From an uncultured Eubacteriales bacterium (GTDB lineage Bacteria > Bacillota > Clostridia > Oscillospirales > CAG-382), in the NCBI GenBank assembly GCA_900551295.1, contig URVJ01000014.1:1-64000 (forward strand): DNA of 64,000 bases. The letters run 5' to 3'. Positions 43,211 through 51,719 of the stretch are shown here, piece after piece; within the stretch, counting starts at the first letter, position 1; each line of letters starts with the position of its first letter. Both the position numbers and the translations under genes were made by a program. The notes under the pieces are model-generated. The model did no database searches. It saw only the letters and a list, made by a program, of their open reading frames with translations, and had not been told where the DNA came from.

Positions 43211-43336
43211 TCAAACTTCTATATTCGGGTCAAAGAAATCGTCTGCGTCAATGACAACGGAACTGCCGTTAAGAATATCCTCATTCGGTGAAAACAAAAG
43301 CGCCGTCATTTCCGGAGAAACATATGCTTTTCTCAT
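43211..43336 (-). CDS. 41-residue peptide between two secreted-protein genes (peptide 2)
   Basis: A short ORF with ATG at 43336 and TGA at 43211, preceded by a strong AAAGGAGG ribosome site 8 bases away. The start is MRKAYVSPEMTALLF and the end is VVIDADDFFDPNIEV. It has no signal peptide or membrane helix. It lies 47 bases after the 1613-residue SLH-WbsX gene and 41 bases before the next secreted protein, so it is inside that operon. It is related to peptide 1 (36889-37002) in its first eight residues, the D-I-(I/L) segment and IDAD. The good ribosome site and the paralogue make translation likely. Function unknown. Confidence 0.78.
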   Translation of the reverse strand: MRKAYVSPEMTALLFSPNEDILNGSSVVIDADDFFDPNIEV

Positions 43337-43383
43337 ATATCCGTCCTCCTTTCGCCAAAAATTCCTTGATTTTTGCCGTTTTT

Positions 43384-46300
43384 TTATTTTACAAATCTGA
43401 TATAGTCGATTGTATACGTTCCGTTATTATCGGTCGGATCGTACAATACAGACGTAATCTTGCCTTTCCATTCCTCGCAGGCGCTTGTTTCATAGACAAA
43501 TACGTAATATCCGCCGCCGTCGTCATATGCGTTCTTTATATCGCATTTAAGCGTTTTTGTTTCGTTTCGCTTATCGTCGGAATCGGTGGTAAAGTAAATT
43601 TTGCTGACTGTCGGTACATACGACGCGTCGGTATTTGCCGCAAACTCGCACTTTACGCGCACGGTCACATATTTATAAGCCGACGAATCGATTTCAAGTC
43701 CGGATTTGAGTATTCCGACGTCATATCCGCTCTTTGCGTAGGACGCAGGCTTTGCCTTGAGCATAAGGTTGTTGTCGTCAAACTCATAATCGGCGTTGAG
43801 TATGCCGAAGCCCGAAAGCGACTTTTTATCAAATTCATACGAGTCGTCATTGGGTACGGAATCAACCTTTTCATGGGGTTCTGTTCCGATTACCTTTGAA
43901 AGATCGGCAGCCGGCGTCTGCGGCTTTGTATTTGTGTTCTTGTTTTCGTCCTCTTCTTTCCAGTCCGGGTTCTGCACAAAACGTATATAGTCTATACTGT
44001 ACGTTCCGTTATTTTCCGGAGGATCAAAACGCAGCGTCTTTACCGTGCCGCTCCATTTTTCATTTGATGCAAGGTCGAAATCAAGAATATACGTATCTTT
44101 TCCGCTTGTTTCACATTCAAGCGCGTCAACGCGGTAAGTCTTGACCTCATCAAGCCTCGAATCTGTATCTGTTGCAAAATACAGCACAAACGCGGTTCTT
44201 GTTTCGCCCTTGATATTTACGCCGAAGTCGCACTTTATGCGTACCTGTGCGGACAGATATTTCGCCGCCGGAATTTTAAGCGAGTTTTTCATTATATACG
44301 GATCATATCCGTTGCTGCCGCCTGTCTCCGACGGATAGATAGTCATCGCGCCGTCAGATACAAACACCTGCGCGTTATACGGTGTCCAGCCCGAAATATC
44401 GCCGTCGGTATCAAATTCATAGGAATCCTTATTTGCGTTCTCATCATAAACCTCAGCTTTTTCGGGACGTATTTTAATATGCAGTCCCGAATCGTCAAGA
44501 GCATAATTTATGCCGGATTTATCGAGTATGAACCTCAGCGGCAGTACGGGAACATGGTCAAAGAGTGCAATTTTGCGTTCAAGTTTAAGTTCTTGTCCGT
44601 TTACAAGTACGGTGTCGCTGCCGTCGTTAAAGACAAACTCGGTATCGGTTCCGGTCTTTATGTAAAGTCTGCCGGTAAATCTGTTATACTCATGGTAGAA
44701 ATTATTGGCGCTGAAAATTCCTGTCGACGGATCGGCTACAACGTACATTTCGTTTTCGGTGCGCTCTATATGGCTTGTCGGAATTGAAAGCCTGTAAGAA
44801 TCCACGTCTATTCCGACGCTCTTCTGCGCACTGCTGTAACCCAGAAATTCGATGTACTCAACATCAAATTCCCTGTCTGCCATGTCAAGCGGATCAAAGC
44901 GCAGTCTGTGAATCTTACCCGTCCAGTATTTCAGATACATTGTATTTGTCATATCGACGTATATATCCGAATATTCTCCGTTCTCACTCTTGGGTACGGA
45001 GAAGAACACAGAATATTTATCCACCCACGGATTGAACGCAGTTCTGTCGAACACGTCGTCATCGTTTACAAAGTATATCTGTCCGCTGTCGGCGCCGTCG
45101 GGCGATCTCATACGAATATGTATCATTGCGACACGCGATGTGTCTATATCGAGATCAGTATCCTGCGGAGAGAAGATGCAGGGGTCTGCCGCGTTGGATT
45201 TTCCGTGAAGAACGCCGCCGTCAAAGTTCTTATCGTCAACTTTATAGAAGAACCAGCCGGGTTTTGACATATCCTCTCCCGTTATCTTAAAGACGACTTC
45301 GGAAGGACGGTCTGCCGGGTTTTCGGGTTCCTGTCCCCATGAACGTATGGACGTTCTCGTATCGTTATAGAGGTGCGTTATACGTGCGCTCTGGTTTGCC
45401 GTCGGAAGAACGTCGGTATGCTCGTCCGGCGCGTTTGTAAAGGCGCTCCTCCATGCGTCGGCATATCCGAAGCCGTTGAGTCCTGACGGTGCTAGCCAGT
45501 GTCCCTCTCCGAATTCGTTCCATGTTGAGAAGTATATTACCTCTCTTGCCCATTTCTCGCTCTTATTATAATTTCTTGAAAGCGCGCGCTTTGCATATTC
45601 AAGCGTCTGCTTATGTTCATCGACCGTCGAAAGAGGCGTGCGCGTGCCCTCCCACGAAACTATGTTATAGCCTACGGCAACCGTCGGAACAAAGGCAAAT
45701 CCGTCGTAATCCTCATCATCACACCTTGTATTGTCTATGGCTCTTGTATAGACGTCGTTTAACCATTCGGGATCATACGACTGTTTTCCGTAGCCGTAGT
45801 TTATAAATCCTTCGGTGCCGATACTCTTCATTGCTTTTACAATGTTGGAATCAAGTCCGTCCTCTGAGAAAGTGATTATAATTCCGTCAAAGCCGTAGTT
45901 TTTGATGTCGTCGTGCATGAATTTTATAACTTCGGCAGCCTTCTTTTGCTGTTCGTCCTTATCCTTGCCGCCGAAAAGCGTAAGGAAATTATCGCGGCTG
46001 TATATTTCAAGCACGGGTTTATTGTCTATGACAAGGTATCTCGGATCTGTAAAGTAATAATCAACCCAATAGTCCCACAACCAGTTTTTAAAGCTGTCAA
46101 GGCTCATTGTTTTTCCGCCCGTCCACTCATACTTGAACGCGCCGTTTTCCCAGAGTATGCAGAAATCTATCATATCGCTGTACTTTGCGTAGAAGTATCC
46201 GTCATGCAGCGCATTATAAAGCTGCGGACGTTTCATGGGAACCGAATATGCGTTTTCCGACCAGTCAAAGGTTGACGGAACGCCTGCAAACCAGCAATAC

Positions 46301-48225
46301 TGTATCGCGTCCATGCCGTGCTCTGTCATCTGCTTTATTTCCCAGTCGGCGGTTTCGGGTATGCCCTCGTCATAGTAACCGAGAAGCGGAGAATTTTCTT
46401 CAAACGGCGAAACAAAATCCCAGCCATAGTGCGTCCCCTCTCTCCATATCGAGCACACGCTCATTATAAGAGTATAATCGGGAGACTCTGCCTTTTCGGG
46501 TTTCGGGCAGTAATCGGGATAATCATATGCGCGGTACACCTTTATATCGTCTATGTAAAGAGGAGACTGCGCGCCGTTCTTATCATACTCAAAGCGTATA
46601 TTATCGAAAGAACCGCTGTCGGTGCTCACAAATCCCAAAGACTTTCCGTTTACGAATATCTGCGCTTTTTTATTTGCAAAATCCGTTTCGACGTGTATGC
46701 ACTGCCAGATGTTTGCCTTATGCACTCTTTGCGCACTGCCCGACAAAACTTTTCCGTTTTCAAGCTTTACTTCAAGCAGAGTCTTATCGTCTGCGCCGAG
46801 CAAAATGCGAAGCTTTGCGTTTTCGTCCTGTTTGAGAACATAGCACTCGAAAACAGCCTTGCCGTCGATCTTATCAAAGGACTTTTTCACATATCCGTTT
46901 TCTTCAAGCTTTAAGCTGTATACGTCGCCGGGCTGATTGAGCGACGCAACGGCTGCCGTATCCGTTTCAACATCAAACGGAAGTTTTCCCGACGCAAAAT
47001 CTTCGTTTACGGGATAATTCATATATATCCTGCAAAGTTTCGGCATCATTACGAGAATATTTTCCTTTGTCGTGGAGTAATACAGCTTTGACATATCCGT
47101 ATAGTCATCGGAAAGCGAGAAAGTGCATATCTTTGCGCCGTCGCAGGAAAATGTACCCTCATTTGTATCGAGGTCGATGCAAAGCTTAAAGAAATAAGTC
47201 GTATTCTTTACGGCAAGTCCCGTATTTACGTCGCTCTTGCCTTTTATATGGAATTCGCCGTCTTTTGTATAGAGTTCAAGAACGTTTTTGCCGTCCGAGT
47301 TTTCAAAGTACACTCTTGCGCCGTTTTTTGCCCCTGCAAGTGCAACGCTTGTTTCAAATGTAAGTGTGCCGCTGTTCTGCGCCTCAAATGCGCGGTTTAT
47401 GGAAACATATCCTTTATCCGAGCTGTCGGCAAGAGTTGCGGTGGTTTTGTTTGAGACGTTCACGCCGCTGTCAAAACGGTTTTCGTAATTCCAGCCCGAA
47501 CGGAGATACTCGATATTTCTGACGGTCTGCGTCATTGTCATATCGTCGATAAGATAAAACGCCTCTCTGACAGCTTTTACGGTAACTTTTTTACGTTCTT
47601 CGGGATTTGCGGTACGGTTCAGCACGGCAGCAATCTCGGCTCTCGTAATTCCGTCGCCGGGACGGAAAAATCCGTATTCGTCGTTTCCGCACAGCACGCC
47701 TGCGCGGTACAAAAGCATTACGGCGTCATATTTATCATAATCCTTTACGACGTCTGGCACGCGCTTTATATCGTTCACGGCGCCGTACCAATCACTCGGA
47801 AGTGCGCATGCAAGAAGTTTTGCCGTTTCTCCGCGCGTTACGGATCTGTCAAACGAATCAAACTCATTTTCGGAGATAATGCCGTTCTGTTTCGCGTAGT
47901 TTACGTATGCGTCATACCAGTTTGCGGAGCCGGTTTCGGGAATTGTAGCATTGTTATACGCAGCGTTCAGTCTTGACGCAAGCGTTACCGCCTGAGATAC
48001 CGAAACGTTTCCCGCCGGAGAAAAGCTTTTTTCCGAAACGCCGTCCATAAAGCCGAATTCGTATGCGCTCTTTACTTCTCCAGCATACCAGCTCTCGTTT
48101 TTCACGTCAGAAAACTTATTTTCGGGATATTCCTTTGTCTTTGCGAAAGCCGTTGCCGCGGATGACGACACTGCCATAACCGCGCACATTGCAAACGCAA
48201 AAACAGCCGCCTGTGCTTTTCTCAT
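43384..48225 (-). CDS. SLH-anchored giant enzyme with WbsX/GH99-like catalytic domain and carbohydrate-binding-like modules
   Basis: A 1613-residue wall-anchored protein. Order: signal peptide (1-28); three SLH domains at about 37-205 (KFSDVKNESWYAGEVKSAY; NWYDAYVNYAKQNG; FRPGDGITRAEIAAVLNR); two concanavalin/LamG-like modules at about 250-400 and 410-570 (LYIDDIKVYRAYDY); and a WbsX/GH99-like TIM-barrel domain at about 585-950 (HGMDAIQYCWFAGVPSTFDW, FDGIIITFSEDGL, STWNEFGEGHWLAPS). Then come a module ending YWTGKIHRLRFDP...VEYIEF; a copper-amine-oxidase-N-like domain near 1205-1257 (VLVNGQELKLERK, VPVLPLRFIL); and two more modules with the same W-x-G-x-I/V...DYIRF ending. WbsX/GH99-type domains act on mannans or O-antigen-like polymers. 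It is first in an operon with peptide 2 and another secreted protein. Confidence 0.9.
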   Translation of the reverse strand: MRKAQAAVFAFAMCAVMAVSSSAATAFAKTKEYPENKFSDVKNESWYAGEVKSAYEFGFMDGVSEKSFSPAGNVSVSQAVTLASRLNAAYNNATIPETGSANWYDAYVNYAKQNGIISENEFDSFDRSVTRGETAKLLACALPSDWYGAVNDIKRVPDVVKDYDKYDAVMLLYRAGVLCGNDEYGFFRPGDGITRAEIAAVLNRTANPEERKKVTVKAVREAFYLIDDMTMTQTVRNIEYLRSGWNYENRFDSGVNVSNKTTATLADSSDKGYVSINRAFEAQNSGTLTFETSVALAGAKNGARVYFENSDGKNVLELYTKDGEFHIKGKSDVNTGLAVKNTTYFFKLCIDLDTNEGTFSCDGAKICTFSLSDDYTDMSKLYYSTTKENILVMMPKLCRIYMNYPVNEDFASGKLPFDVETDTAAVASLNQPGDVYSLKLEENGYVKKSFDKIDGKAVFECYVLKQDENAKLRILLGADDKTLLEVKLENGKVLSGSAQRVHKANIWQCIHVETDFANKKAQIFVNGKSLGFVSTDSGSFDNIRFEYDKNGAQSPLYIDDIKVYRAYDYPDYCPKPEKAESPDYTLIMSVCSIWREGTHYGWDFVSPFEENSPLLGYYDEGIPETADWEIKQMTEHGMDAIQYCWFAGVPSTFDWSENAYSVPMKRPQLYNALHDGYFYAKYSDMIDFCILWENGAFKYEWTGGKTMSLDSFKNWLWDYWVDYYFTDPRYLVIDNKPVLEIYSRDNFLTLFGGKDKDEQQKKAAEVIKFMHDDIKNYGFDGIIITFSEDGLDSNIVKAMKSIGTEGFINYGYGKQSYDPEWLNDVYTRAIDNTRCDDEDYDGFAFVPTVAVGYNIVSWEGTRTPLSTVDEHKQTLEYAKRALSRNYNKSEKWAREVIYFSTWNEFGEGHWLAPSGLNGFGYADAWRSAFTNAPDEHTDVLPTANQSARITHLYNDTRTSIRSWGQEPENPADRPSEVVFKITGEDMSKPGWFFYKVDDKNFDGGVLHGKSNAADPCIFSPQDTDLDIDTSRVAMIHIRMRSPDGADSGQIYFVNDDDVFDRTAFNPWVDKYSVFFSVPKSENGEYSDIYVDMTNTMYLKYWTGKIHRLRFDPLDMADREFDVEYIEFLGYSSAQKSVGIDVDSYRLSIPTSHIERTENEMYVVADPSTGIFSANNFYHEYNRFTGRLYIKTGTDTEFVFNDGSDTVLVNGQELKLERKIALFDHVPVLPLRFILDKSGINYALDDSGLHIKIRPEKAEVYDENANKDSYEFDTDGDISGWTPYNAQVFVSDGAMTIYPSETGGSNGYDPYIMKNSLKIPAAKYLSAQVRIKCDFGVNIKGETRTAFVLYFATDTDSRLDEVKTYRVDALECETSGKDTYILDFDLASNEKWSGTVKTLRFDPPENNGTYSIDYIRFVQNPDWKEEDENKNTNTKPQTPAADLSKVIGTEPHEKVDSVPNDDSYEFDKKSLSGFGILNADYEFDDNNLMLKAKPASYAKSGYDVGILKSGLEIDSSAYKYVTVRVKCEFAANTDASYVPTVSKIYFTTDSDDKRNETKTLKCDIKNAYDDGGGYYVFVYETSACEEWKGKITSVLYDPTDNNGTYTIDYIRFVK

Positions 48226-48270
48226 ACCTGTTATCCTCCTTTTTTACATCAAATAATTTTCAGTATTTTT

Positions 48271-48299
48271 ATTCTACACGCCGACGCTTATATTTACAA
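48271..48299 (-). promoter_or_regulatory. Promoter of the SLH-WbsX operon, with candidate regulator site
   Basis: TTGTAA (48294-48299), a 17-base spacer and TAGAAT (48271-48276). Bases 48297-48312 read CAATGAACATTCTGTC, close to CAATGAACAATCTGAC at 49561-49576 in the AraC intergenic region. Confidence 0.68.
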
Positions 48300-48338
48300 T
48301 GAACATTCTGTCGTGTTTTTTGATATATCCGTCAGATT

Positions 48339-49487
48339 TCAGCCTATTGCGCGCTTTATTGCTCTCAGATATTCGTCGCCCTTTTCCTTGGTCGGAGCGA
48401 TAAATCCGCCCTCGCCGAGTTCGTTCCATGCGTAGCACACCGAAATATCCGACAGGCACTTATCCTTATGTGCCGCGATAAAGCTTTCAAGATTCTTAAC
48501 GTGTCTTTCGAGTTTTTCGCCCGACATATCGTCGGAATAGCAGGTATCAGGCATATACTGACCGACGCTTTCATAAGTTTCCCACACCGTCTGCCACGGA
48601 CGGCAGTCCCAGCCTCCGTTTACCGCAGGCATATAGGGCAGCACAGAGTTTTCAGCCATGAGTTCCCACACCTTTTCATAATCGGCGCAGAGATTATCAA
48701 ACGGATATTCATAGAATTTACTGCCGTTTTTATCAAGGCAGAAATGTCTGCTGTAATTATATCCGGTAACGGCGTCAAAACCGAGTTTTTGCAGTTTTTC
48801 GGAATACGTTTTCCATCTGTCGGGCTTTTCATCAATACTGCAATCAGGATTTCTGAATGCCGGGAACGCTGCCGCGACAACACAGCCGCCGAGTCCCGAT
48901 TTTACGCACTTATCATGCAGATATTCAATTCCTTTTCCGACGTTTTCCTCACCGCCCATGGTTCTGACGAGAATATCGGTATTGAAAATTATGATGAGAG
49001 GCTTTCCGTCAACTTTCAGCGCATTGGGCTTTGACATATAATGCAGAAAATATTCGCACGCGTCGTTCCAGCGTTTATCCGTAAGCATCCACGAGCCGTG
49101 ATGACCGTCATGGTTTGCGACAAGCAGGCAGAATTTTAGTTTTTCGGAATTATTTGCCGCGAAAAATCTTTCAAGCGCGTAATTTGGTTCGCGGTAATAG
49201 GATTCGTCGGAATTTTTCGATTTTATAAATCCGTTCTCCGAAAGCTGCAAAAGCGCCTCTTTTGCCGGGATAAATTCTTCGTCGCTCTTTTCGGGATAGT
49301 ACCAGTCGAACGCCCAGAAATCAAGTCCGCCGGAAAGTGCATAGTCTATCTGCGTTTCCATGCTTTTTACATCGTTTGAAAGCCAGCCCCACACGGGTTC
49401 GCGTCCAGAAAACTCTCCGAGCAGTCTGTCCGTCCACTGCGGTGTTTTTTTATACCATGTATCGTAATAATACGCTCCGAATCTCAT
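48339..49487 (-). CDS. Cytosolic WbsX/GH99-like protein
   Basis: A 382-residue protein without a signal peptide. It has the WbsX/GH99-like barrel seen also in the neighbouring SLH protein: FGAYYYDTWYKKTPQWTDR at the start, GGLDFWAFDWYYPEKSDEEF, KPLIIIFNTDIL, DAVTGYNYSRHF, and YAWNELGEGGFIAP near the end, corresponding to STWNEFGEGHWLAP in the giant protein. Known members process mannose-containing glycans, or are annotated in O-antigen loci. The start is the ATG at 49487 (GGAG 9 bases upstream); an in-frame TTG two codons earlier is possible. It is divergent from an AraC regulator and just upstream of the SLH-WbsX operon on the same strand, so the two enzymes probably form an outside/inside pair. 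Confidence 0.87.
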   Translation of the reverse strand: MRFGAYYYDTWYKKTPQWTDRLLGEFSGREPVWGWLSNDVKSMETQIDYALSGGLDFWAFDWYYPEKSDEEFIPAKEALLQLSENGFIKSKNSDESYYREPNYALERFFAANNSEKLKFCLLVANHDGHHGSWMLTDKRWNDACEYFLHYMSKPNALKVDGKPLIIIFNTDILVRTMGGEENVGKGIEYLHDKCVKSGLGGCVVAAAFPAFRNPDCSIDEKPDRWKTYSEKLQKLGFDAVTGYNYSRHFCLDKNGSKFYEYPFDNLCADYEKVWELMAENSVLPYMPAVNGGWDCRPWQTVWETYESVGQYMPDTCYSDDMSGEKLERHVKNLESFIAAHKDKCLSDISVCYAWNELGEGGFIAPTKEKGDEYLRAIKRAIG

Positions 49488-49534
49488 AATCAAAAATCTC
49501 CTTTGAATTTGCCGGATATACTTATTTCATCTTC

Positions 49535-49563
49535 ATTGTAAGCGCGCGCCGTTTATTTTTCAA
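49535..49563 (-). promoter_or_regulatory. Promoter of the cytosolic WbsX/GH99-like gene
   Basis: TTGAAA (49558-49563), a 17-base spacer and TACAAT (49535-49540). Confidence 0.8.
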
Positions 49564-49598
49564 TGAACAATCTGACATATTTATTGATGAATCTGACA
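49564..49598. promoter_or_regulatory. Candidate AraC binding site: two direct repeats 21 bp apart
   Basis: AATCTGACA occurs at 49569-49577 and again at 49590-49598, each preceded by TGA-N2. The 21-bp spacing (two helical turns) and the place between the divergent promoters, just upstream of both -35 boxes, fit an AraC-family dimer site. Confidence 0.7.
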
Positions 49599-49604
49599 AG
49601 AGCG

Positions 49605-49633
49605 TTGACTTTCTTTCAAAGTCATGATACCAT
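49605..49633 (+). promoter_or_regulatory. Promoter of the second AraC regulator
   Basis: TTGACT (49605-49610), a 17-base spacer and TACCAT (49628-49633). An inverted repeat GACTTT-N5-AAAGTC (49607-49623) overlaps the -35 and the spacer and may serve as an autoregulatory site. Confidence 0.7.
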
Positions 49634-49654
49634 AAAACAAAAGGAGTGACGCAT

Positions 49655-50449
49655 ATGGACATAAGCAAGCAGCCTCCGGTCATAATCAGCGGAATAAACC
49701 TTGCAATTTACTGCGACTGTCTTCCGGGCGACATATGGTCGGGATACAAAGAGGGCAGAAATGTCTGCGGACTTGTATTCTCGGTACGCGGAAAAACCAA
49801 CTTCTGCTTTGCGGACGGTTCTTCACGAGTTATTGATCCCGGCGAGATCGCGCTGTTTTCCGAAAAAGCGGCGTACACGTGCGAAAATCCTTACGATGAA
49901 ACCAACACGCACTACACGGTAAATTTCACGACTTTGCCGGGGTACGGTCTTACCCAGCCGGTAATATATGCAAAGCCCTCGTCTTTTGAACTATTTGACA
50001 GCTACTGCCGCAAGATTGTAAAGAACTATCACTCCGGACGTCCGCACTCCGAAATGCACAGCATATCGGCTTTATATGAGGCTATTGCGGAAATTCTCGA
50101 AAACGACGTGATCGAAACCGTCGGAAAAACCGCGTATCTTGCCGTAGAACCTGCACGCGCGTACATTGACGAGCATTTTGACCGCGAAATTTCCTCTTAC
50201 GAGTTAAGCAAGCTATGCATGATGAGCCACACGTCTTTCAGGCAGACTTTCAAGAAAATCTACGGCATTTCCCCCATTGCTTATCTCATTGACGTGAGAA
50301 TCAAACGTGCGAAAGAGCTTCTCATCACAAAGCAGAGTCTTTCCGTATCGGAAGTTGCAGCCGCCTGCGGTTTTAACGACGTTGAGCACTTTTGCAGGAC
50401 TTTCCGCCAAAAAACAGGGTTCACTGCGTCGAGTTTCAAAAAGAGCTGA
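49655..50449 (+). CDS. AraC-family transcriptional regulator
   Basis: A 264-residue regulator. The N-terminal ~150 residues are a cupin-like sensor (GLVFSVRGKTNFCFADGSSRVIDPGEIALF). The C-terminal ~100 residues are the AraC DNA-binding domain: AYIDEHFDREISSYELSKLCMMSHTSFRQTFKKIYGISPIAYLIDVRI, then SVSEVAAACGFNDVEHFCRTFRQKTGFTASSFKKS. The ATG at 49655 is preceded by AAGGAG; a GTG at 49646 overlaps that ribosome site and is rejected. It is divergent from the WbsX/GH99-like gene, and a likely binding site lies between them, so it probably activates the WbsX genes in response to a sugar. Confidence 0.93.
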   Translation: MDISKQPPVIISGINLAIYCDCLPGDIWSGYKEGRNVCGLVFSVRGKTNFCFADGSSRVIDPGEIALFSEKAAYTCENPYDETNTHYTVNFTTLPGYGLTQPVIYAKPSSFELFDSYCRKIVKNYHSGRPHSEMHSISALYEAIAEILENDVIETVGKTAYLAVEPARAYIDEHFDREISSYELSKLCMMSHTSFRQTFKKIYGISPIAYLIDVRIKRAKELLITKQSLSVSEVAAACGFNDVEHFCRTFRQKTGFTASSFKKS

Positions 50450-50484
50450 CACCGAGTGGAGACACTTGCGCTTGGCTGACTGTT

Positions 50485-50571
50485 GCTTATTTTGGGCTGA
50501 AACGGGTTATTTTCTTCAAAGTGCGACTTTAAATATACGCTTTTCTACGGAGAAAAGCAGTCGAAAAGCCG
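50485..50571 (+). repeat. Dispersed intergenic repeat, copy 1
   Basis: Shares GCTTAT, GGCTGAAACGGGTTAT, TTCTTCAAAGTGC, ACTTT and GTCGAAAAGCCG, in order, with 53507-53570. Relative to the other copy it carries an extra hairpin before the last block. Orientation is arbitrary. Confidence 0.82.
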
Positions 50572-51118
50572 TTCAAGGGACTACTCGCCCCTTGACAATC
50601 CACCGACGGGAGGATTTAAAATATTTTTCTCTACCACAGCCTTTTTCAAAGTGACCGCCTCGCTACTACGGTACGTCCATGTAACTTACGGCAAAATTGC
50701 CGCGCGACAGGCGTGCGGATGGGGTTGTTTTCTAAGTAAAATTTGTTTATCTCAGCTTTAACTCTTATGCCATGTCACGTTGCGGTCTGCGTAAACTTTA
50801 TTTTGAGTGCAAAAGTGCAATTTTTACGCGTTATTACGCAGTCAACGGGACTTATTTTTCTGCTCAGCTTGCCTATCGGCAAGAAACTTGGTTCAAATGT
50901 TACTCTTTGTATAGCAAAAAAACTCTATGCAAAGTTAAATTCAATGCACAGAGTTATCTTTTTTTATTACCCTTTATTTCTTAATTACCATAGCTTGCTT
51001 CGGCACCCTATTTACATCTGAGTCAGCCGCCTGCCTTTTGGTGGCTGACGGTACAAGCTGGCGACAGAGAGTATCCCATAGCTTTTTTCTAAATTAAGGG
51101 CTGCCGTTTTCTTTGCAG

Positions 51119-51138
51119 CTTTCTTTTTAAAAAGAAAG
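51119..51138. repeat. 20-bp perfect palindrome after the lipoprotein gene
   Basis: CTTTCTTTTT paired with AAAAAGAAAG. It may act as a weak bidirectional terminator. It is AT-rich and lacks a following T run on the minus strand. Confidence 0.6.
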
Positions 51139-51140
51139 CG

Positions 51141-51170
51141 CGTACCCCTTCGTACCCCTTCGTACTCCTG
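51141..51170. repeat. 10-bp tandem repeat, three units
   Basis: CGTACCCCTT, CGTACCCCTT and CGTACTCCTG in succession, just past the lipoprotein stop codon. Confidence 0.85.
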
Positions 51171-51176
51171 CGTTCT

Positions 51177-51719
51177 CTATTCTATAACGTACCAAGAGCC
51201 GTCGATTTCCGCAAGCATATGATCGCTCTGAGAGTTGTCGGGTTTAAAAACGCGAAGTACGGCGCAATTTGTGAGCTGCTGTTCGGTGAGTTCGGTGTCG
51301 CCGCCGGTCATGCCGTAGTGCATATAATTTACGTAATAGAGAGGAGAAACGGTAGCCGGCAGATCATCGGAACCGTATTCAAAGACTGCATAATCTGATA
51401 TGGTTTTCATTTCGTCGGCAAGCAGCGAGTCGAAATCTTCTTTGGAAAGCTTGTCCTTAACGCGTTCGTAGGTGTCGGACAGCATATCGTCATAATAAAG
51501 ACCGTACATTTTTTCAACGTCTCCGTCTTTGCAAACGTTCATAAATTCCTCGGCAAGTTCGTCGGCGGTAGAATATTTTGTCTCACGGTTTTCTTCTGTC
51601 TGTTCGATTTCGCCGTTTGCATTTTCACTGTCCTTGGCATTTGCGTCTTTTCCGGAACAAGATGTAAGGCAGAACAGCAGCATAAGCGCCGCAAATATTA
51701 CTGTAAGCTTGTTTTTCAT
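51177..51719 (-). CDS. Lipoprotein of unknown function
   Basis: A 180-residue lipoprotein with signal peptide MKNKLTVIFAALMLLFCLTSC (lipobox LTSC, Cys21). A short Asn/Glu-rich linker follows, then a compact alpha+beta domain (STADELAEEFMNVCKDGDVEKMYGLYYDDM at the front; CAVLRVFKPDNSQSDHMLAEIDGSWYVIE at the end). The layout, with helices first and a sheet ending in a G-x-WYV strand, resembles NTF2-like or DUF4878-type lipoproteins, but I cannot name a family with confidence. It is a single gene with AAAGGGA before the ATG; its promoter is unclear (TATAAT near 51755, no good -35). Confidence 0.85.
   Translation of the reverse strand: MKNKLTVIFAALMLLFCLTSCSGKDANAKDSENANGEIEQTEENRETKYSTADELAEEFMNVCKDGDVEKMYGLYYDDMLSDTYERVKDKLSKEDFDSLLADEMKTISDYAVFEYGSDDLPATVSPLYYVNYMHYGMTGGDTELTEQQLTNCAVLRVFKPDNSQSDHMLAEIDGSWYVIE

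Larger units (their letters stand above)
50450..51176. other. Long non-coding region with hairpins and repeats
   Basis: 727 bases without a gene that I can support. It holds a repeat also found at 53507-53570 (see 50485-50571); a hairpin GCTTTTCT-ACGG-AGAAAAGC (50539-50558); a hairpin TCAAGGG...CCCTTGA (50573-50595); a hairpin GTCAGCC...GGCTGAC near 51032-51050; a 20-bp palindrome (51119-51138); and three 10-bp tandem units (51141-51170). Short ORFs here have no ribosome sites and no recognisable protein features. Confidence 0.6.

Noticed and set aside
50743..51021. A 92-codon ORF in the non-coding region after the AraC gene
   Set aside because: It has no ribosome site, no recognisable domain and no codon pattern of its neighbours.
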